DNA of 7,009 nucleotides from Chloroflexota bacterium (lineage in GTDB: Bacteria > Chloroflexota > Ktedonobacteria > Ktedonobacterales > Ktedonobacteraceae), in NCBI GenBank assembly GCA_005879655.1, contig VBJK01000455.1, positions 22,113-29,121 of the forward strand. The letters are read 5' to 3'. Of the stretch, positions 4,914 through 7,009 are shown piece by piece. The position numbers were made by a program, and so were the translations under genes. The first letter of the stretch is position 1; every line of letters begins with the position of its first letter. The notes under the pieces are model-generated. The model saw only the letters and a program-made list of their open reading frames with translations, was not told the origin of the DNA and made no database searches.

Positions 4914-7007
4914 TCAAGCACTATCTGGCTGGTAAAGCGTCTTCCAGATGAAGGAAGCAAACTCCCAGGAGATGCGCTCCTTGGGGGAGACTTGCTCAAC
5001 GCCTAAGATCTCCTCCGCTTTATGGAGTCGATAACGAATAGTGTTGACGTGCACATCGAGTTCTTCGGCGACAGCTTGCGCCGAACCGAGTGTCTGGGCA
5101 AGTACAAAGGTGTTCGTGAGTTCGGTGCCTTTGTTGCTATCGTATTGTAGCAGTGGTGCAAGTAGGCTGTTAGCAAAGGTGCGCAGGTCTTCACTGAGCC
5201 TGGGATTGGCCAACAAGCTCTCCAACCCAGGGATCTGCATGTTGAGCAAGTACTCGCTATTGCCTTCACGACGGGCCTTTTGCGCCAGGGGGATACTGTG
5301 CGTGAGCAACATTTTCAGGTCGTCGAGCGAGTGATAACGCGCTCCATACACGATCCAGAGTGGATGAGGTGCAAATTGGATGAGCAAGGCATCGCGCAGC
5401 ATGGATGGCTGCTGCTCTACACATTCATTTAACAAAATCACCCCAATGTCATCTCCCAAAAAGAGGAGCTGGCTTTTCAACTGGTCCAATACGATGTTTT
5501 CGGCCAGCATTCTCTGGCGTACCATTTGTCTGGTGAGCATCTTTTGGGAGGGCCATGCGATCACCCAGAGCTGGCCTTCCTCTATGGGTAGGCCCAGACG
5601 GTAGCCATCTTGACGGTTCTGTGATTGTGGTTTGTCCCGTAAGAGCACCTGTAGCCATTGCTCACGTTGACGGGCCAGGTGATCGTGTGCCTGTTCCATT
5701 TGGCTGATGACTAGATTACAGCCCATGACCAGATCAATGAAGAAATCAGGCCACGAGACAGGTGGTAGGGGAATGGCGCTACGCAGATAGACCTGACCAG
5801 GCAAAGGCAGCCCAGCCGTATTCAGTGAGATGACCTTCACTCCCTCCATAGAATTGGCAAAAGCGATGCGCAAGCGCTCTAGCTGTTCGCAACGCGCCGA
5901 AATATAGGGATGCCCGTCGCTGTCGGTGACGACCATGGGACCTTTAATGAACTGACTGACCCATGACTCAAGATCTTCAACGCGGTGAGCGTGTGAGATA
6001 AGCTTATACCAGGCCGCTTTACGATCGGGCACAGGCGGCAAGTCAGGCGAGAGCATAGAGAAAGGACGGTTAAGCTGTTGCAATGGCTCAAGCAGAGAGG
6101 TCGCGCGTTCTACGAGCAGGCGTTCGGCTAGAGAAAAAGGATTGACGGATCTGCGCACAATATAGAGGATTCCTGCAACCTGTTGGGTTATCTCTTGTCC
6201 TCGACGAGAATGGACAGGCAAGGCAACTACTGAACGGACATGCTCACTATCCACGACCTCGGTGATGCTGGGATCACGATAGCGGGAGTTGAGATAATCC
6301 TTGATAATCAGGCGAGGGATGCCACGAGTAGCAATGTGACCGCCTATGCCATGTCCCTGTTGGAGCACAAAGCCAAACCCGTCTCTTTTGGCCCCGGCAT
6401 GCTCACTGGTCTCAATCACATCCTGATAAACCCGCCCCCAGGCAGTCATTTCGGCTCTCCCAACGAGGCGCGTCAGGCCAAGGAATGCGGATAATGCATG
6501 GCTGTCGCCTTGTGCTAGCCCGTCGATCAACGTTTGATCGGATAGAGGCGACATGCTGGAAAAATAATGTTCCTCTACACTTTCCACTTGGATAAGCGCT
6601 TCCAACATCTGGCGAACCTCTTCCTGATGCTCCTTCACATGTTCTGACACAGCAGAGGCGGAAGGCCAGATGATCCATAAACCAGCAGGAAACATAGGTG
6701 GGGGCTGTAAACAAATAAGATGAGGCAATGGCGGCATATCCGAGAGTTTTTTTAAATCCTGTTGCAGGACACCGAGCGTAGCATCTAGAGAAATATTAAG
6801 ACGAGCCTTGAGCCAACGCTGCATACTCTCGCGGCGCGTACCGCTATAGTAGACTTTCCAAGGCACATTTCTGTCCTGGCGGGGCCAGATCAAAGCGGTC
6901 CCCACTGCGGACTGACAGTCAAGCAGTTCATACAGCGCATGCGCTATCATCTCATCACGTCGTCGTGGATGCAGTGCAGCAGCTTTCAAATAATAGAGAA
7001 CATCTCC
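4914..7007 (-). CDS. GAF and PucR-type HTH transcriptional regulator (CdaR-like), 5' partial
   Basis: A regulator of about 700 aa in the window, probably cytosolic. Numbered from the TTG at 6989: residues 1-130 may be a degenerate sensory domain. About 160-305 looks like a GAF domain with GIGGHIATRGIPRLIIKDY at about 213-231, a typical GAF stretch. About 440-600 resembles the GGDEF-like middle region of CdaR/PucR regulators. The C-terminus has the PucR HTH (AVAEELDVHVNTIRYRLHKAEEILG, about 635-665). The family usually responds to small metabolites and controls catabolic genes, but no ligand can be inferred. I extend to the window edge because the frame stays open (GDVLYYL before the TTG), those residues continue the N-terminal helix, and no SD fits the TTG. 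The true start is probably outside. It converges on the receiver gene. Confidence 0.85.
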   Translation of the reverse strand, partial: GDVLYYLKAAALHPRRRDEMIAHALYELLDCQSAVGTALIWPRQDRNVPWKVYYSGTRRESMQRWLKARLNISLDATLGVLQQDLKKLSDMPPLPHLICLQPPPMFPAGLWIIWPSASAVSEHVKEHQEEVRQMLEALIQVESVEEHYFSSMSPLSDQTLIDGLAQGDSHALSAFLGLTRLVGRAEMTAWGRVYQDVIETSEHAGAKRDGFGFVLQQGHGIGGHIATRGIPRLIIKDYLNSRYRDPSITEVVDSEHVRSVVALPVHSRRGQEITQQVAGILYIVRRSVNPFSLAERLLVERATSLLEPLQQLNRPFSMLSPDLPPVPDRKAAWYKLISHAHRVEDLESWVSQFIKGPMVVTDSDGHPYISARCEQLERLRIAFANSMEGVKVISLNTAGLPLPGQVYLRSAIPLPPVSWPDFFIDLVMGCNLVISQMEQAHDHLARQREQWLQVLLRDKPQSQNRQDGYRLGLPIEEGQLWVIAWPSQKMLTRQMVRQRMLAENIVLDQLKSQLLFLGDDIGVILLNECVEQQPSMLRDALLIQFAPHPLWIVYGARYHSLDDLKMLLTHSIPLAQKARREGNSEYLLNMQIPGLESLLANPRLSEDLRTFANSLLAPLLQYDSNKGTELTNTFVLAQTLGSAQAVAEELDVHVNTIRYRLHKAEEILGVEQVSPKERISWEFASFIWKTLYQPDSA

Positions 7008-7009
7008 CT

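Noticed and set aside
5003..6714. Several 60-100 codon ORFs on both strands within the PucR gene
   Set aside because: All overlap the long, domain-bearing minus-strand frame; low-complexity or biased translations and no SD support.
1..7009. tRNA, rRNA, riboswitch, transposase, toxin-antitoxin or defence genes
   Set aside because: I found no cloverleaf, conserved RNA motif, DDE/serine/tyrosine recombinase signature or defence-type domain in any frame I read.

Overview
The window looks like bacterial chromosome of roughly 50% GC. It carries a Hanks-type Ser/Thr kinase, a GAF-PucR regulator, an orphan receiver, a second-type DnaA and several palindromic repeats. GTG and TTG starts appear to be used for dnaA-like and the kinase. 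This mix fits a large-genome soil bacterium, possibly Chloroflexota of the Ktedonobacteria type. That placement is inference from gene content; no rRNA or other marker is present.

Layout. (1) A + strand PaaI/YdiI-type hotdog thioesterase (to 455) enters from the left edge; its real N-terminus lies outside the window. (2) A cluster of three copies of a 33-nt repeat (441-572, two direct and one inverted) sits between it and the convergent HAD gene. The repeat supplies the stop codon and last four residues (HESP) of both genes. (3) A minus-strand operon runs ridA (2779-2390), dnaA-like (2373-1294), HAD hydrolase (1290-558). It has a plausible sigma70-type promoter at 2812-2840. The DnaA keeps the AAA+ and DNA-binding domains but lacks domains I and II. 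The HAD gene is broken by an internal deletion plus frame change. (4) A minus-strand soluble PknB-like kinase (3936-2965) has its own promoter and its own terminator. (5) A gene-poor stretch (3937-4412) holds the kinase promoter, a doubtful 27-codon ORF and an 80-bp near-perfect palindrome able to form a 35-bp hairpin. (6) A + strand single-domain receiver protein with an altered acidic pair (4413-4850). (7) A long minus-strand GAF plus PucR-type HTH regulator, convergent with the receiver and running off the right edge.

How they relate. RidA (enamine/imine detoxification), DnaA-like and HAD are tightly spaced (16 and 3 nt) and were probably co-transcribed. No metabolic link between them is evident, and a regulatory role for the truncated DnaA is speculative. 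The kinase, receiver and PucR protein are three separate signalling units, each without its partner in the window. I see no complete new multi-gene system. The most unusual items are the gene-ending repeat, the 80-bp palindrome and the domain I-less DnaA in a ridA operon.
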